A stretch of DNA of 64,000 bases. Origin: Pseudomonas fluorescens. GTDB taxonomy: Bacteria; Pseudomonadota; Gammaproteobacteria; Pseudomonadales; Pseudomonadaceae. Made by a program: the position numbers and the translations under genes. Positions 17,861-25,156 of the stretch are shown here, in pieces. Within the stretch, counting starts at the first letter, position 1. Each line of letters opens with the position of its first letter. The stretch lies in the NCBI RefSeq assembly GCF_902497995.1, contig NZ_CABVII010000015.1:104645-168644 (forward strand), written 5' to 3'. The notes under the pieces are model-generated. The model made no database searches and was not told the origin of the DNA. It saw only the letters and a program-made list of their open reading frames with translations.

Positions 17861-17953
17861 CTCTTCGCGGGCAAGCCTCGCTCCTACAGATTCAGCGTCG
17901 TTCCGATTGCAATCGACATATACCCTGTAGGAGCGAGGCTTGCCCGCGAAGGC
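17861..17953. repeat. REP pair
   Basis: TTCGCGGGCAAGCCTCGCTC at the left and GTAGGAGCGAGGCTTGCCCG at the right, between chpC and the convergent DUF6124 gene; it closes the pil-chp cluster. Confidence 0.88.
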
Positions 17954-17981
17954 GGTCTTCAATTCACCGAAGACCTAACTG

Positions 17982-18006
17982 CTAAACCTTGGCTTGAACA
18001 AGCGCC
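17982..18006 (-). pseudogene. Displaced 3' end of the DUF6124 gene
   Basis: These bases, in the +7-corrected frame, encode the last residues of the presumed original protein and end in TAG at 17982-17984. In the present sequence they are untranslated because the shifted frame stops at 18007. Confidence 0.6.
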
Positions 18007-18357
18007 TCATGATGATCCATGACCCGCTCCACCAACAACTGCACCCCATCCGCCATCCGCCATGCGGCTGAGCGCCAAGGCCACCGAGCGGCGAGAGCCT
18101 TCCACATCGTCCGCCAGATCGGCCGCAATGGCACTGATGGACAGCAGGTCTTCGGAGGCGTTGGCCAGAAGGGCTTCGGTGTCGATATCGGGGGAGACGG
18201 TGAAGAGCTGGAATTTTCGGTGCTTGGCCGGTTTTTCGTGAGAGGGCGGGAAGTAATGAGAGAAGGCGCGGTCGGCGGCTTTCTTGAGCTTCTCGGCTTC
18301 GAAGGCAGCTTGGGAATCGGGATCGGTTTCCGGGGGATTGGGAGTTACTTTGAACAT
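18007..18357 (-). CDS. DUF6124-type protein, C-terminus frameshifted
   Basis: As read, a 116-residue cytoplasmic protein starting MFKVTPNPPETDPDSQAAFE, a start typical of the small Pseudomonas DUF6124 family; function unknown. It has a Pro-rich N-terminus and a helical C-terminal half (LLSISAIAADLADDVEGSRR). After RMADG the frame changes: a 7-bp tandem duplication at 18047-18060 shifts it, giving the odd ending GWGAVVGGAGHGSS. Removing one copy restores VQLLVERVMDHHEALVQAKV with a stop at 17982, a helical ending that looks like the ancestral one. A strong ribosome binding site (GGAGG, 7 bases before the ATG) and a structured leader precede it. The family name is from memory. Confidence 0.7.
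   Translation of the reverse strand: MFKVTPNPPETDPDSQAAFEAEKLKKAADRAFSHYFPPSHEKPAKHRKFQLFTVSPDIDTEALLANASEDLLSISAIAADLADDVEGSRRSVALALSRMADGGWGAVVGGAGHGSS
18047..18060. repeat. 7-bp tandem duplication causing a frameshift
   Basis: Forward strand reads CATCCGC twice in a row (GCGGATG twice on the coding strand) within the DUF6124 gene. A single copy would keep the family-like reading frame. Two copies of a 7-mer give a +1 shift and could revert by slippage. Confidence 0.85.
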
Positions 18358-18381
18358 ACTGAACCTCCATTAGATGAGTCT

Positions 18382-18578
18382 CAGCTGCTCCATTCGGTTC
18401 CAAACGAATTAGGGGTGGCAGCTGTACGCAGGTTGGAACCCGAGGTAAATGGAGAAAACCCGGTAGACCCGAAGGTCTCCCGCGCACAGCCGCCATAACG
18501 GAATGCACACAATAAAGGTGCGCAAGCATACGTTATGAATGGCGCTTTTTCGCCTTTTACACCTCGGGGTTCCAAACC
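18382..18578 (-). promoter_or_regulatory. Highly structured leader RNA of the DUF6124 gene
   Basis: On the minus strand the 5' leader can fold into a closing stem between GGUUUGGAACCCCGAGG (18562-18578) and CCUCGGGUUCCAACC (18431-18445). Within it are three hairpins: GGCG/CGCC (18541-18554); a two-part hairpin AUAACG/CGUUAU with GCGCAC/GUGUGC inside (18495-18536); and AGACC-UUCG-GGUCU (18465-18478). A fourth hairpin nearer the gene has CAGCUG/CAGCUG outside and AUUCG/CGAAU inside (18382-18424). The segment GGUUCCAACC plus CUCCAUU can pair instead with GUUUGGAACCGAAUGGAG (18388-18404) or with the AAUGGAGG ribosome binding site (18364-18371). This resembles a cis-regulatory RNA; I believe related leaders precede DUF3077/DUF6124 genes in Pseudomonas, but could not check it. 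Confidence 0.7.
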
Positions 18579-18648
18579 CGGTCACTGAATTTGCAGCGAC
18601 CCCCAAACGATAAAGACCAGCGCAAAACGGCACCAGTCAGCGGGTTCC

Positions 18649-18685
18649 GGCATTGCTGTAGGCAGTAACGCCAGGCTGTGTAGCC
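18649..18685 (-). other. Two further hairpins upstream of the leader
   Basis: On the minus strand GGCGUUACUG and CAGCAAUGCC (18649-18672) pair over 10 positions with one mismatch around CCUA, and AGGCU-ACAC-AGCCU (18672-18685) forms a second small hairpin. They may be the 5' part of the same leader RNA, or lie in the promoter region; the transcription start is unknown. Confidence 0.4.
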
Positions 18686-18749
18686 TCTCTCCGTACCTGC
18701 GGATAAATGTTTAAACACAAAACCCAATCGGTTGGCGAAGGTTGAAGAT

Positions 18750-18783
18750 TCCCAAAAAGGGACCTATCGTTCCCTTTTTGGGA
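18750..18783. promoter_or_regulatory. Perfect 13-bp inverted repeat, probable operator
   Basis: TCCCAAAAAGGGA and TCCCTTTTTGGGA are exact reverse complements separated by 8 bases, ending 16 bases before the GTG of the winged-helix gene. A site of this type and position suits autoregulation by the adjacent DNA-binding protein. No T-tract follows, so it is not a good terminator. Confidence 0.75.
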
Positions 18784-18799
18784 CTCTTTGGTTGTCATT

Positions 18800-19429
18800 G
18801 TGAAAAACCTTTCCCTCAGCGAAGCCTTGTTCACGACCACTCAGCAAAAAGTGCTGGGCTTGTTGTTCGGCAAACCCGACCAAAGTTTTTACGCCAACGA
18901 GATTGCTCGCTGGGCTCAAGTGGGCAAAGGCAGCCTCATGCGTGAGTTGGACCGATTGCAGCGGGCAGGCGTGTTGACCCTGATACGTCAGGGTAACCAG
19001 ACCCACTATCAAGCCAATCCCGACTGCCCGATCTATGCCGAATTGTTGGGCATCGCCCGCAAGACTTTTGGCATTGCCGAGCCCCTGCGCCAAGCGCTGC
19101 AACCCTTTGCCGAACAGATCACCTGGGCATTTGTGTACGGTTCCATCGCCAAGGATCAGGCAAACGCATCCAGTGACATTGATCTCATGCTGATCGGCGA
19201 CGGCCTGCACTACAGTGAAGTGATGGAGCGGCTCATGCCCCTGGAGGAGCAACTGGGCCGCGTCCTCAACCCGACGCTCTACACCCCCGATGACTGGTCT
19301 GCAAAACTGGCGGCTGAAAACAGTTTTGTCGTGCGGGTAGCGCAGCAGGACAAGATCGATCTGATGGGGGACAACCCTTTGGAGTCCAAGGATGGGCAGC
19401 AACGAGAATCTCGAAAACCTGTTACGTAG
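18800..19429 (+). CDS. Winged-helix / MNT nucleotidyltransferase fusion
   Basis: A 209-residue protein. Residues about 8-75 form a winged helix (YANEIARWAQVGKGSLMREL as recognition region). Residues about 95-180 form a minimal nucleotidyltransferase with Gly114-Ser115 and the metal-binding pair Asp126/Asp128 in SSDIDLMLIG. The following gene encodes a HEPN-like protein, so the pair looks like an MNT/HEPN toxin-antitoxin module in which the antitoxin is fused to its own DNA-binding domain. Start taken as GTG at 18800 (MKNLSLSEALFTT); a TTG four codons earlier is possible. The perfect inverted repeat just upstream is the likely operator. Exact activity (AMP transfer or other) is inference. Confidence 0.75.
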   Translation: MKNLSLSEALFTTTQQKVLGLLFGKPDQSFYANEIARWAQVGKGSLMRELDRLQRAGVLTLIRQGNQTHYQANPDCPIYAELLGIARKTFGIAEPLRQALQPFAEQITWAFVYGSIAKDQANASSDIDLMLIGDGLHYSEVMERLMPLEEQLGRVLNPTLYTPDDWSAKLAAENSFVVRVAQQDKIDLMGDNPLESKDGQQRESRKPVT

Positions 19430-19817
19430 TGGTGGACTGAAAGCCGAGCCGCCGGATCGCAAGGAATGCGAAGGTTTGATGCGTTCGGCTGTGGATCGAT
19501 TGAAAGACGCGCAGACGTCTTCGCTGTCTTTCGCAAGTCGTTTCGACCTGGCTTACAACGCTGCCCACGCCCTTGCACTGACGGCTCTTCGCTTGTGTGG
19601 CTACCGGTCAGACAAGCGATATCTGGTGTTCCAGTGTCTCGTTCATACGGCTGATATTGGCAAAGTACAGGTTCGGCTGTTCGCGCTGTGCCATGAGCGA
19701 CGAAACCTGGCGGAGTACGAAGGGTATATGGATGAAGATCCGGCGTTGTTGGCGCAGCTATTGGAAAGCACCGCGCAGCTTCAGATTCGCGTGCAGCAGC
19801 AGATGACCGGACTGTAA
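19392..19817 (+). CDS. HEPN-like protein, partner of the MNT gene
   Basis: A 141-residue, mainly helical protein that overlaps the preceding gene by 38 bases; ATG follows GGAGTCCAAGG. It resembles HEPN proteins (SFASRFDLAYNAAHALALTALR, then CHERRNLAEYEGYMDED). HEPN RNases carry an R-x4-6-H motif; here the segment is Arg104-NLAE-Tyr109, with no histidine at the usual place, so ribonuclease activity is doubtful. In known MNT/HEPN pairs the antitoxin modifies a tyrosine near this motif, and Tyr109 or Tyr112 would be the candidates. The overlap shows translational coupling. Family assignment is by eye and moderately secure. Confidence 0.65.
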   Translation: MGSNENLENLLRSGGLKAEPPDRKECEGLMRSAVDRLKDAQTSSLSFASRFDLAYNAAHALALTALRLCGYRSDKRYLVFQCLVHTADIGKVQVRLFALCHERRNLAEYEGYMDEDPALLAQLLESTAQLQIRVQQQMTGL

Positions 19818-19854
19818 TGCTCCGTCATTGGAAACTGCGGGGATTGTTCTGGCC

Positions 19855-19924
19855 CCTTCGCGAGCAAGCCCGCTCCCACAGGGGTACGCATTCCAATGTG
19901 GGAGCGGGCTTGCTCGCGAAGGCG
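19855..19924. repeat. REP pair
   Basis: Compact pair CTTCGCGAGCAAGCCCGCTCCC ... GTGGGAGCGGGCTTGCTCGCG with a short spacer, between the HEPN-like gene and the mdc cluster. Confidence 0.88.
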
Positions 19925-20053
19925 TCGGCACGGGCAACGAATTCCTCCCGCCAACCATTACCCTGACCGTAACGATCCACCACTCTGCTTGATTGATGCC
20001 CCCACCCAACACTCCTAAGGTGACTCCCACGACAGCGAACCCGTGGAGTGGTC

Positions 20054-21724
20054 ATGACAACAACAATATCCCCCGACTCGCGATGGACGCGGCGGCGCAG
20101 CGAAAAGCAGCGGCGTCTCGAGCTGGTACGGGGTCTCGCCGACGGTGTGGTGTTGCCCACCGACAAAATCGTTGCCGCGCTGGAGGCCTTGATCCTGCCC
20201 GGCGACCGCGTGGTGCTGGAGGGCAACAACCAGAAGCAGGCAGATTTCCTGTCGCGCTCCCTGGCCAAGGCTGACCCGGCCAAGCTGCACGACCTGCACA
20301 TGATCATGCCCAGCGTCGGTCGCTCCGAGCACCTGGACCTGTTCGAACGCGGCATCGCCCGCAAGCTCGACTTCTCCTTCGCCGGCACCCAGAGTTTGCG
20401 CATCAGCCAGTTGCTCGAAGACGGCCTGCTGGAAATCGGTGCGATCCACACTTACATCGAGCTTTATGCGCGGCTGGTGGTGGACCTGATTCCCAACGTC
20501 GTGCTCTCGGCCGGTTTCATGGCCGACCGCGCCGGCAATATTTACACCGGCCCGAGCACCGAAGACACCCCGGCATTGATCGAACCCGCCGCCTTCAGCG
20601 ACGGCATCGTCATCGTCCAGGTCAATCAACTGGTGGACGACGTCAGCGAACTGCCTCGCGTCGATATCCCGGCATCCTGGGTGGACTTCGTGGTGGTGGC
20701 GGACAAGCCCTTCTACATCGAACCGCTGTTCACCCGCGACCCTCGGCACATCAAGCCCGTTCACGTGCTGATGGCGATGATGGCGATCCGCGGGATCTAC
20801 GAAAAGCACAACGTCCAGTCCCTCAACCACGGCATCGGTTTCAACACCGCCGCCATCGAACTGATCCTGCCGACCTACGGCGAATCCCTCGGCCTGAAGG
20901 GCAAGATCTGCCGCAACTGGACTCTCAATCCTCACCCGACCCTGATCCCGGCCATCGAAAGCGGTTGGGTCGAAAGCGTGCATTGTTTCGGCACCGAACT
21001 GGGCATGGAAAACTACATCGCCGCCCGACCGGACGTGTTCTTCACCGGACGCGATGGCTCCCTGCGCTCCAACCGCATGTTCTGCCAACTGGCGGGGCAA
21101 TATGCGGTAGACCTGTTCATCGGCGCGACCCTGCAAGTCGACGGCGACGGCCATTCCTCCACCGTGACCCGCGGCCGCCTGGCCGGTTTCGGCGGTGCGC
21201 CGAACATGGGCCACGACCCACGCGGTCGCCGCCACGGTACACCAGCCTGGCTCGACATGCGCCACGACGATGCGCCCGAAGCGCTGCTCGAACGCGGCAA
21301 AAAACTGGTGGTGCAAATGGTCGAGACCTTCCAGGAGGGCGGCAAACCGACCTTCGTCGAAACCCTCGACGCGGTGGAGGTGGCGAAGAAAAGCGGCATG
21401 CCGCTGGCGCCGATCATGATCTACGGCGACGACGTCACCCACCTGCTGACTGAAGAAGGCATTGCCTATCTGTACAAGGCGCGCTCGCTGGAAGAGCGCC
21501 AGGCCATGATCGCCGCGGTCGCCGGGGTGACCGTCATCGGCTTGCGCCACAATCCGAAAGACACCGCGCGCATGCGCCGCGAAGGCTTGATCGCCTTGCC
21601 CGAAGACCTCGGCATCCGCCGCACCGACGCCACCCGCGAATTGCTCGCCGCCAAAAGCGTGGCTGATCTGGTGGAGTGGTCCGGTGGCCTGTACAACCCG
21701 CCCGCCAAATTCAGGAGCTGGTAA
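20054..21724 (+). CDS. mdcA: Malonate decarboxylase alpha subunit (acetyl-S-ACP:malonate ACP transferase)
   Basis: A 556-residue subunit that swaps acetyl for malonyl on the MdcC carrier. Characteristic segments are LEGNNQKQADFLSRSL, FAGTQSLRISQLLEDGLLE, AGFMADRAGNIYTGPSTEDTP and FGTELGMENYIAARPDVFFTG. It is the first gene of the mdc cluster, in which every junction to mdcH overlaps by 1 to 8 bases. ATG at 20054 is preferred over the GTG two codons upstream, since GGAG lies 9 bases before it. No clear promoter or MdcR site was identified in the 128 bases between the REP pair and the start. Confidence 0.96.
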   Translation: MTTTISPDSRWTRRRSEKQRRLELVRGLADGVVLPTDKIVAALEALILPGDRVVLEGNNQKQADFLSRSLAKADPAKLHDLHMIMPSVGRSEHLDLFERGIARKLDFSFAGTQSLRISQLLEDGLLEIGAIHTYIELYARLVVDLIPNVVLSAGFMADRAGNIYTGPSTEDTPALIEPAAFSDGIVIVQVNQLVDDVSELPRVDIPASWVDFVVVADKPFYIEPLFTRDPRHIKPVHVLMAMMAIRGIYEKHNVQSLNHGIGFNTAAIELILPTYGESLGLKGKICRNWTLNPHPTLIPAIESGWVESVHCFGTELGMENYIAARPDVFFTGRDGSLRSNRMFCQLAGQYAVDLFIGATLQVDGDGHSSTVTRGRLAGFGGAPNMGHDPRGRRHGTPAWLDMRHDDAPEALLERGKKLVVQMVETFQEGGKPTFVETLDAVEVAKKSGMPLAPIMIYGDDVTHLLTEEGIAYLYKARSLEERQAMIAAVAGVTVIGLRHNPKDTARMRREGLIALPEDLGIRRTDATRELLAAKSVADLVEWSGGLYNPPAKFRSW

Positions 21725-22599
21725 TGCACGCATTCAACCTGCAACCCAAACCTCTATCACTGGCCGAACGGCTGGCGGACCTGGCGGTGGACGCGCTGAT
21801 CGACGAAGCCGACCTGTCGCCGAAACCGGCGCTGGTCGACCGTCGTGGCAACGGCGCTCATACCGATCTGCGCCTCGGGCTGATGCACGCCTCGGCGCTG
21901 TCGCTGTGGCCGGCGTTCAAGGAAATGGCGCAAGTGGCTATCGAGTCTGGCGAAGTCGGATTGCCGCTGCGCGAGGCCATCGGGCGGATTGGTCGCGAAG
22001 GTGAACAAGAGATGCTCGCCACCACCAACGGCGTGAATACCCATCGGGGCGCCATCTGGGCTTTGGGTTTGTTAGTCACGGCCGCAGCGCTTGAACCTGA
22101 ATCCAGTGCCGCAAGCAGCGTCACCTTGCGCGCCGCACGCCTGGCGTTACTCGATGACCGCTACGCGCCGCGCCCTTTCAGCCACGGCGCTCAAGTCGCC
22201 CAGCGTTATGGCGCCCGCGGCGCTCGTGAAGAAGCACAACTGGGGTTCCCGGCAGTGACGCAACGGGCGCTGCCACAGCTCAAACGCAGCCGCGCCGCCG
22301 GCCATGGCGAGCAGAACGCCCGACTCGATGCCTTGGTGGCGATCATGACCAGCCTGGCCGACACCTGCGTGCTGTACCGCGCGGGCGAGCAAGGGCTGCA
22401 AGCCATGCAACTCGGCGCTCAAGCCGTGCTCGACGCAGGCGGCAGTGCCAGCCTCGCCGGACGCCGCCGCCTGCATGAGCTGGACCAACACCTCATCGCG
22501 TTGAATGCCTCGCCCGGCGGTGCTGCCGACTTGCTTGCAGCCTGCTTGCTCATCGACCGCATCGAATCTGGCGATGGCCTCATCCAGGGAGCTTTTTGA
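21724..22599 (+). CDS. mdcB: Triphosphoribosyl-dephospho-CoA synthase
   Basis: A 291-residue CitG/MdcB family protein that makes the precursor of the MdcC prosthetic group from ATP and dephospho-CoA. Family segments are LSPKPALVDRRGNGAHTDL, REGEQEMLATTNGVNTHRGAIW and ALMTSLADTC-like IMTSLADTCVLYR. The ATG overlaps the mdcA stop by one base (TAATG). It is present as a full-length gene; the C-terminus GGSASLAGRRRLHELDQHL is also family-like. Confidence 0.95.
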   Translation: MHAFNLQPKPLSLAERLADLAVDALIDEADLSPKPALVDRRGNGAHTDLRLGLMHASALSLWPAFKEMAQVAIESGEVGLPLREAIGRIGREGEQEMLATTNGVNTHRGAIWALGLLVTAAALEPESSAASSVTLRAARLALLDDRYAPRPFSHGAQVAQRYGARGAREEAQLGFPAVTQRALPQLKRSRAAGHGEQNARLDALVAIMTSLADTCVLYRAGEQGLQAMQLGAQAVLDAGGSASLAGRRRLHELDQHLIALNASPGGAADLLAACLLIDRIESGDGLIQGAF

Positions 22600-22898
22600 T
22601 GGAAACCTTATCTTTTGAATTCCCCGCCGGGCAGCCGCCCCGGAGCCGGACGCTGGTGGGCTGTGTCGGTTCGGGCGACCTGGAAGTGCTGATCGAACCG
22701 GGTCAGGCCGGCACGCTGACGATCAAGGTGCAGACCTCGGTCAATGGCGCGGAACAACGCTGGCAGCATCTGTTCGCGCGGATGTTCGACGGCCAGACAC
22801 CGCCGGCGATGGCGATCGATATCCACGATTTCGGCGCGACGCCGGGCGTAGTGCGCTTGCGTCTGGAGCAAGGCTTTGAGGAGATCGGCCATGACTGA
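22599..22898 (+). CDS. mdcC: Malonate decarboxylase acyl carrier protein (delta)
   Basis: A 99-residue carrier protein. Ser25, in VGCVGSGDLEVL, is at the position that carries the 2'-(5''-phosphoribosyl)-3'-dephospho-CoA group in Klebsiella MdcC. The start is the ATG at 22599 overlapping the mdcB stop. It shuttles acetyl and malonyl groups between MdcA and the decarboxylase MdcDE in the cytoplasm. Confidence 0.95.
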   Translation: METLSFEFPAGQPPRSRTLVGCVGSGDLEVLIEPGQAGTLTIKVQTSVNGAEQRWQHLFARMFDGQTPPAMAIDIHDFGATPGVVRLRLEQGFEEIGHD

Positions 22899-23742
22899 CA
22901 GCGCCGCGTTGTTGCACAAGCATAGCTTCGTCGAACTCGGTGCCCGGCAACGGGCGAAAGCCTTGCTCGACGCTGGCACCTTCCGCGAATTACTCGACCC
23001 GTTTCAGCGCGTCATGTCGCCGTGGCTGTCGCGCCAGGGCGTGGTGCCGCAAGCCGATGACGGTGTGGTGATCGCCAAGGGCAGCATCGGCGGTTTGCCG
23101 GTGGTGATCGCTGCCATCGAAGGTGCATTTCAGGGCGGCAGCCTCGGTGAGGTCGGCGGGGCGAAGATTGCCGGCGCGCTGGAACTGGCCGCCGAAGACA
23201 ACCGCAACGGCATTCCCACTCGCGCCGTGTTGCTGCTGGAAACCGGTGGCGTGCGTTTGCAGGAGGCCAATCTTGGGCTGGCGGCAATCGCCGATATTCA
23301 TGCGGCGATTGTCGATCTGCGCCAGTACCAGCCTGTGGTTGGCGTGGTGGCGGGCAGCGTTGGATGTTTTGGCGGAATGTCGATTGCCGCCGGGTTGTGC
23401 AGTTATTTGCTGGTGACTCAGGAAGCGCGGCTTGGCCTGAACGGTCCGCAAGTGATCGAACAGGAAGCCGGGCTTGAGGAATATGACTCTCGCGACCGTC
23501 CCTTCATCTGGAGTCTGACCGGTGGCGAGCAACGTTTCGCCAGTGGTCTGGTGGACCGTTATGTCGCTGACGATGTGGCGCAGGTTCAGCAGCAGGTCAG
23601 TGAATTGCTGCAACAGGGTTTGCCTGCGCAACAACGCAGCCGTCAGGCCGAACTGTTCCTGCAACGGCTGGCCCGTCTGGACGCCGAGCCGCAAATCGAG
23701 CCGGCGACGGTTCGCGATCTGTATCAAGGAGAGCGCTCATGA
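22891..23742 (+). CDS. mdcD: Malonate decarboxylase beta subunit
   Basis: A 283-residue carboxyltransferase-fold subunit. It shows the crotonase-like oxyanion motifs AIEGAFQGGSLGEVGGAKIAG and VVAGSVGCFGGMSIAAGLC, followed by RLGLNGPQVIEQEAG. With MdcE it releases CO2 from malonyl-S-ACP. The ATG at 22891 overlaps mdcC by 8 bases; mdcE follows with a 4-base overlap. Confidence 0.95.
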   Translation: MTDSAALLHKHSFVELGARQRAKALLDAGTFRELLDPFQRVMSPWLSRQGVVPQADDGVVIAKGSIGGLPVVIAAIEGAFQGGSLGEVGGAKIAGALELAAEDNRNGIPTRAVLLLETGGVRLQEANLGLAAIADIHAAIVDLRQYQPVVGVVAGSVGCFGGMSIAAGLCSYLLVTQEARLGLNGPQVIEQEAGLEEYDSRDRPFIWSLTGGEQRFASGLVDRYVADDVAQVQQQVSELLQQGLPAQQRSRQAELFLQRLARLDAEPQIEPATVRDLYQGERS

Positions 23743-24542
23743 GTTCGTATTCCCTGAGAGGTTTGAACTGGTTCAACGCCTTGAGTGCGGGCGCGAAACC
23801 GGTTGATGGTTTGCCCGCTTCATTGAAGGTTGCCGACGGTGTATTGGGTGACCGGCCCGTTCGCTTTATCGCGGTGGTGGCTGATCCCGACAACCGCTTC
23901 GTCCGCGCCCGCAATGGCGAGGTCGGTTTACTGGAAGGTTGGGGCCTGGCCAAGGCGGTGGATGAAGTCATCGCAGCCGATCTGGATCAACCGCACAAAC
24001 GCGCGTTGATCGCCATCGTCGATGTGCCCAGTCAGGCTTACGGTCGACGCGAAGAAGCGCTGGGTATTCATCAGGCATTGGCCGGTGCGGCAGACAGTTA
24101 TGCCCGTGCGCGCCTGGCCGGCCATGCCGTGATCGGTTTGCTGGTGGGAAAGGCCATGTCCGGGGCGTTTCTCGCTCATGGGTATCAGGCCAATCGGCTG
24201 ATCGCCCTGCGCGATCCGGGCGTGATGGTGCATGCGATGGGCAAGGCGTCGGCGGCGCGGGTGACTTTGCGCAGTGTCGAAGAACTCGAAGCCCTGGCCG
24301 CCAGTGTGCCGCCAATGGCCTATGACATCGACAGCTATGCCAGCCTGGGTTTGCTTTGGGAAACCTTGTCGGTGGAACAGATCGAGCAACCGACGGCGGC
24401 GGATCTGACGCGGGTAACTGAATGCCTGACCCAGGCGATTGGCGATGTCGCCACCAGTGGCCGAGACCTGAGCAGCCGCTTGGGCGCGAGCAATCGCGCG
24501 GCGTCGAGTCAGGTTCGCCAACTGTTGAGAGAACAGTGGTGA
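23739..24542 (+). CDS. mdcE: Malonate decarboxylase gamma subunit
   Basis: A 267-residue partner of MdcD in the decarboxylase. Conserved parts are SLRGLNWFNALSAGAKPV, IVDVPSQAYGRREEALGIHQ and GHAVIGLLVGKAMSGAFLAHG. The subunit shares the carboxyltransferase fold of acetyl-CoA carboxylase. Overlaps both neighbours by 4 bases, consistent with translational coupling and fixed stoichiometry. Confidence 0.95.
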   Translation: MSSYSLRGLNWFNALSAGAKPVDGLPASLKVADGVLGDRPVRFIAVVADPDNRFVRARNGEVGLLEGWGLAKAVDEVIAADLDQPHKRALIAIVDVPSQAYGRREEALGIHQALAGAADSYARARLAGHAVIGLLVGKAMSGAFLAHGYQANRLIALRDPGVMVHAMGKASAARVTLRSVEELEALAASVPPMAYDIDSYASLGLLWETLSVEQIEQPTAADLTRVTECLTQAIGDVATSGRDLSSRLGASNRAASSQVRQLLREQW

Positions 24543-25156
24543 ACACGCTACTGGCCCACGACCTGCTCTGGGGGCTGACCCCGGAGCAGTTGCCTGCGGA
24601 TGCACCTTCGTGGGTGATCGAGTCGCTCGGTGCGGGGCAACCGGTGGTGGTTCGGCGTGCGTTGAGCGCGGCGGATCAAGTCGCGGTCGGCGTGCGTGGA
24701 CGCTTGCGTGAGCAGCGTTATGCAACGGTAATGTCGGTCGATGCGATTCAGCGTCGGGTACAGCCGGAAGCGCTTTGCCATGTCTCGAATGATCGGGATT
24801 TGCCGGCAGTGCGCGCCCTCAATCAACTGCGGTCGATGCTCGATTCCTGTGAGTGGGTGTGGGGTGTCAGCGGCAGTGCCGGGTTTGAATTGGCCAGCGG
24901 GTTTACCGCCTTGCACGAGCACAGCGACCTCGATCTTATCCTGCGTACACCGCAATCGTTGGAGCGCACTCAGGCGCAGGCACTGGTGAAGCTTCTCGAT
25001 GCCGCGGTGTGCCGGGTGGACATGCAACTGCAAACGCCAAACGGCGCTGTCGCCCTGCGCGAATGGGCCGGTCCCTCGCAACGGGTCCTGCTGAAAAACG
25101 CCAGTGAAGCCTGCCTGGTCACCAATCCCTGGAACCCGCAGGAGCAAGCAGCGTGA
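24539..25156 (+). CDS. mdcG: Phosphoribosyl-dephospho-CoA transferase (holo-ACP synthase)
   Basis: A 205-residue nucleotidyltransferase that attaches the prosthetic group to Ser25 of MdcC. The catalytic motif is GVSGSAGFELASG followed by HSDLDLIL (two metal-binding aspartates). The start is GTG at 24539, in a GTGA overlap with the mdcE stop. A much longer in-frame extension to 24422 lies entirely inside mdcE and is rejected. Confidence 0.93.
   Translation: MNTLLAHDLLWGLTPEQLPADAPSWVIESLGAGQPVVVRRALSAADQVAVGVRGRLREQRYATVMSVDAIQRRVQPEALCHVSNDRDLPAVRALNQLRSMLDSCEWVWGVSGSAGFELASGFTALHEHSDLDLILRTPQSLERTQAQALVKLLDAAVCRVDMQLQTPNGAVALREWAGPSQRVLLKNASEACLVTNPWNPQEQAA

Noticed and set aside
18381..18633. 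Short minus-strand frames upstream of the DUF6124 gene (containing GSTGFSPFTSG)
   Set aside because: They coincide with the structured leader RNA; conservation of such peptides in databases would reflect RNA conservation, and no ribosome binding sites precede them.
18750..18783. Inverted repeat as a terminator
   Set aside because: No T-tract follows and no plus-strand gene ends upstream; its place before a start codon favours an operator.
20048..20053. GTG start for mdcA two codons upstream
   Set aside because: The ATG at 20054 has better spacing from GGAG.
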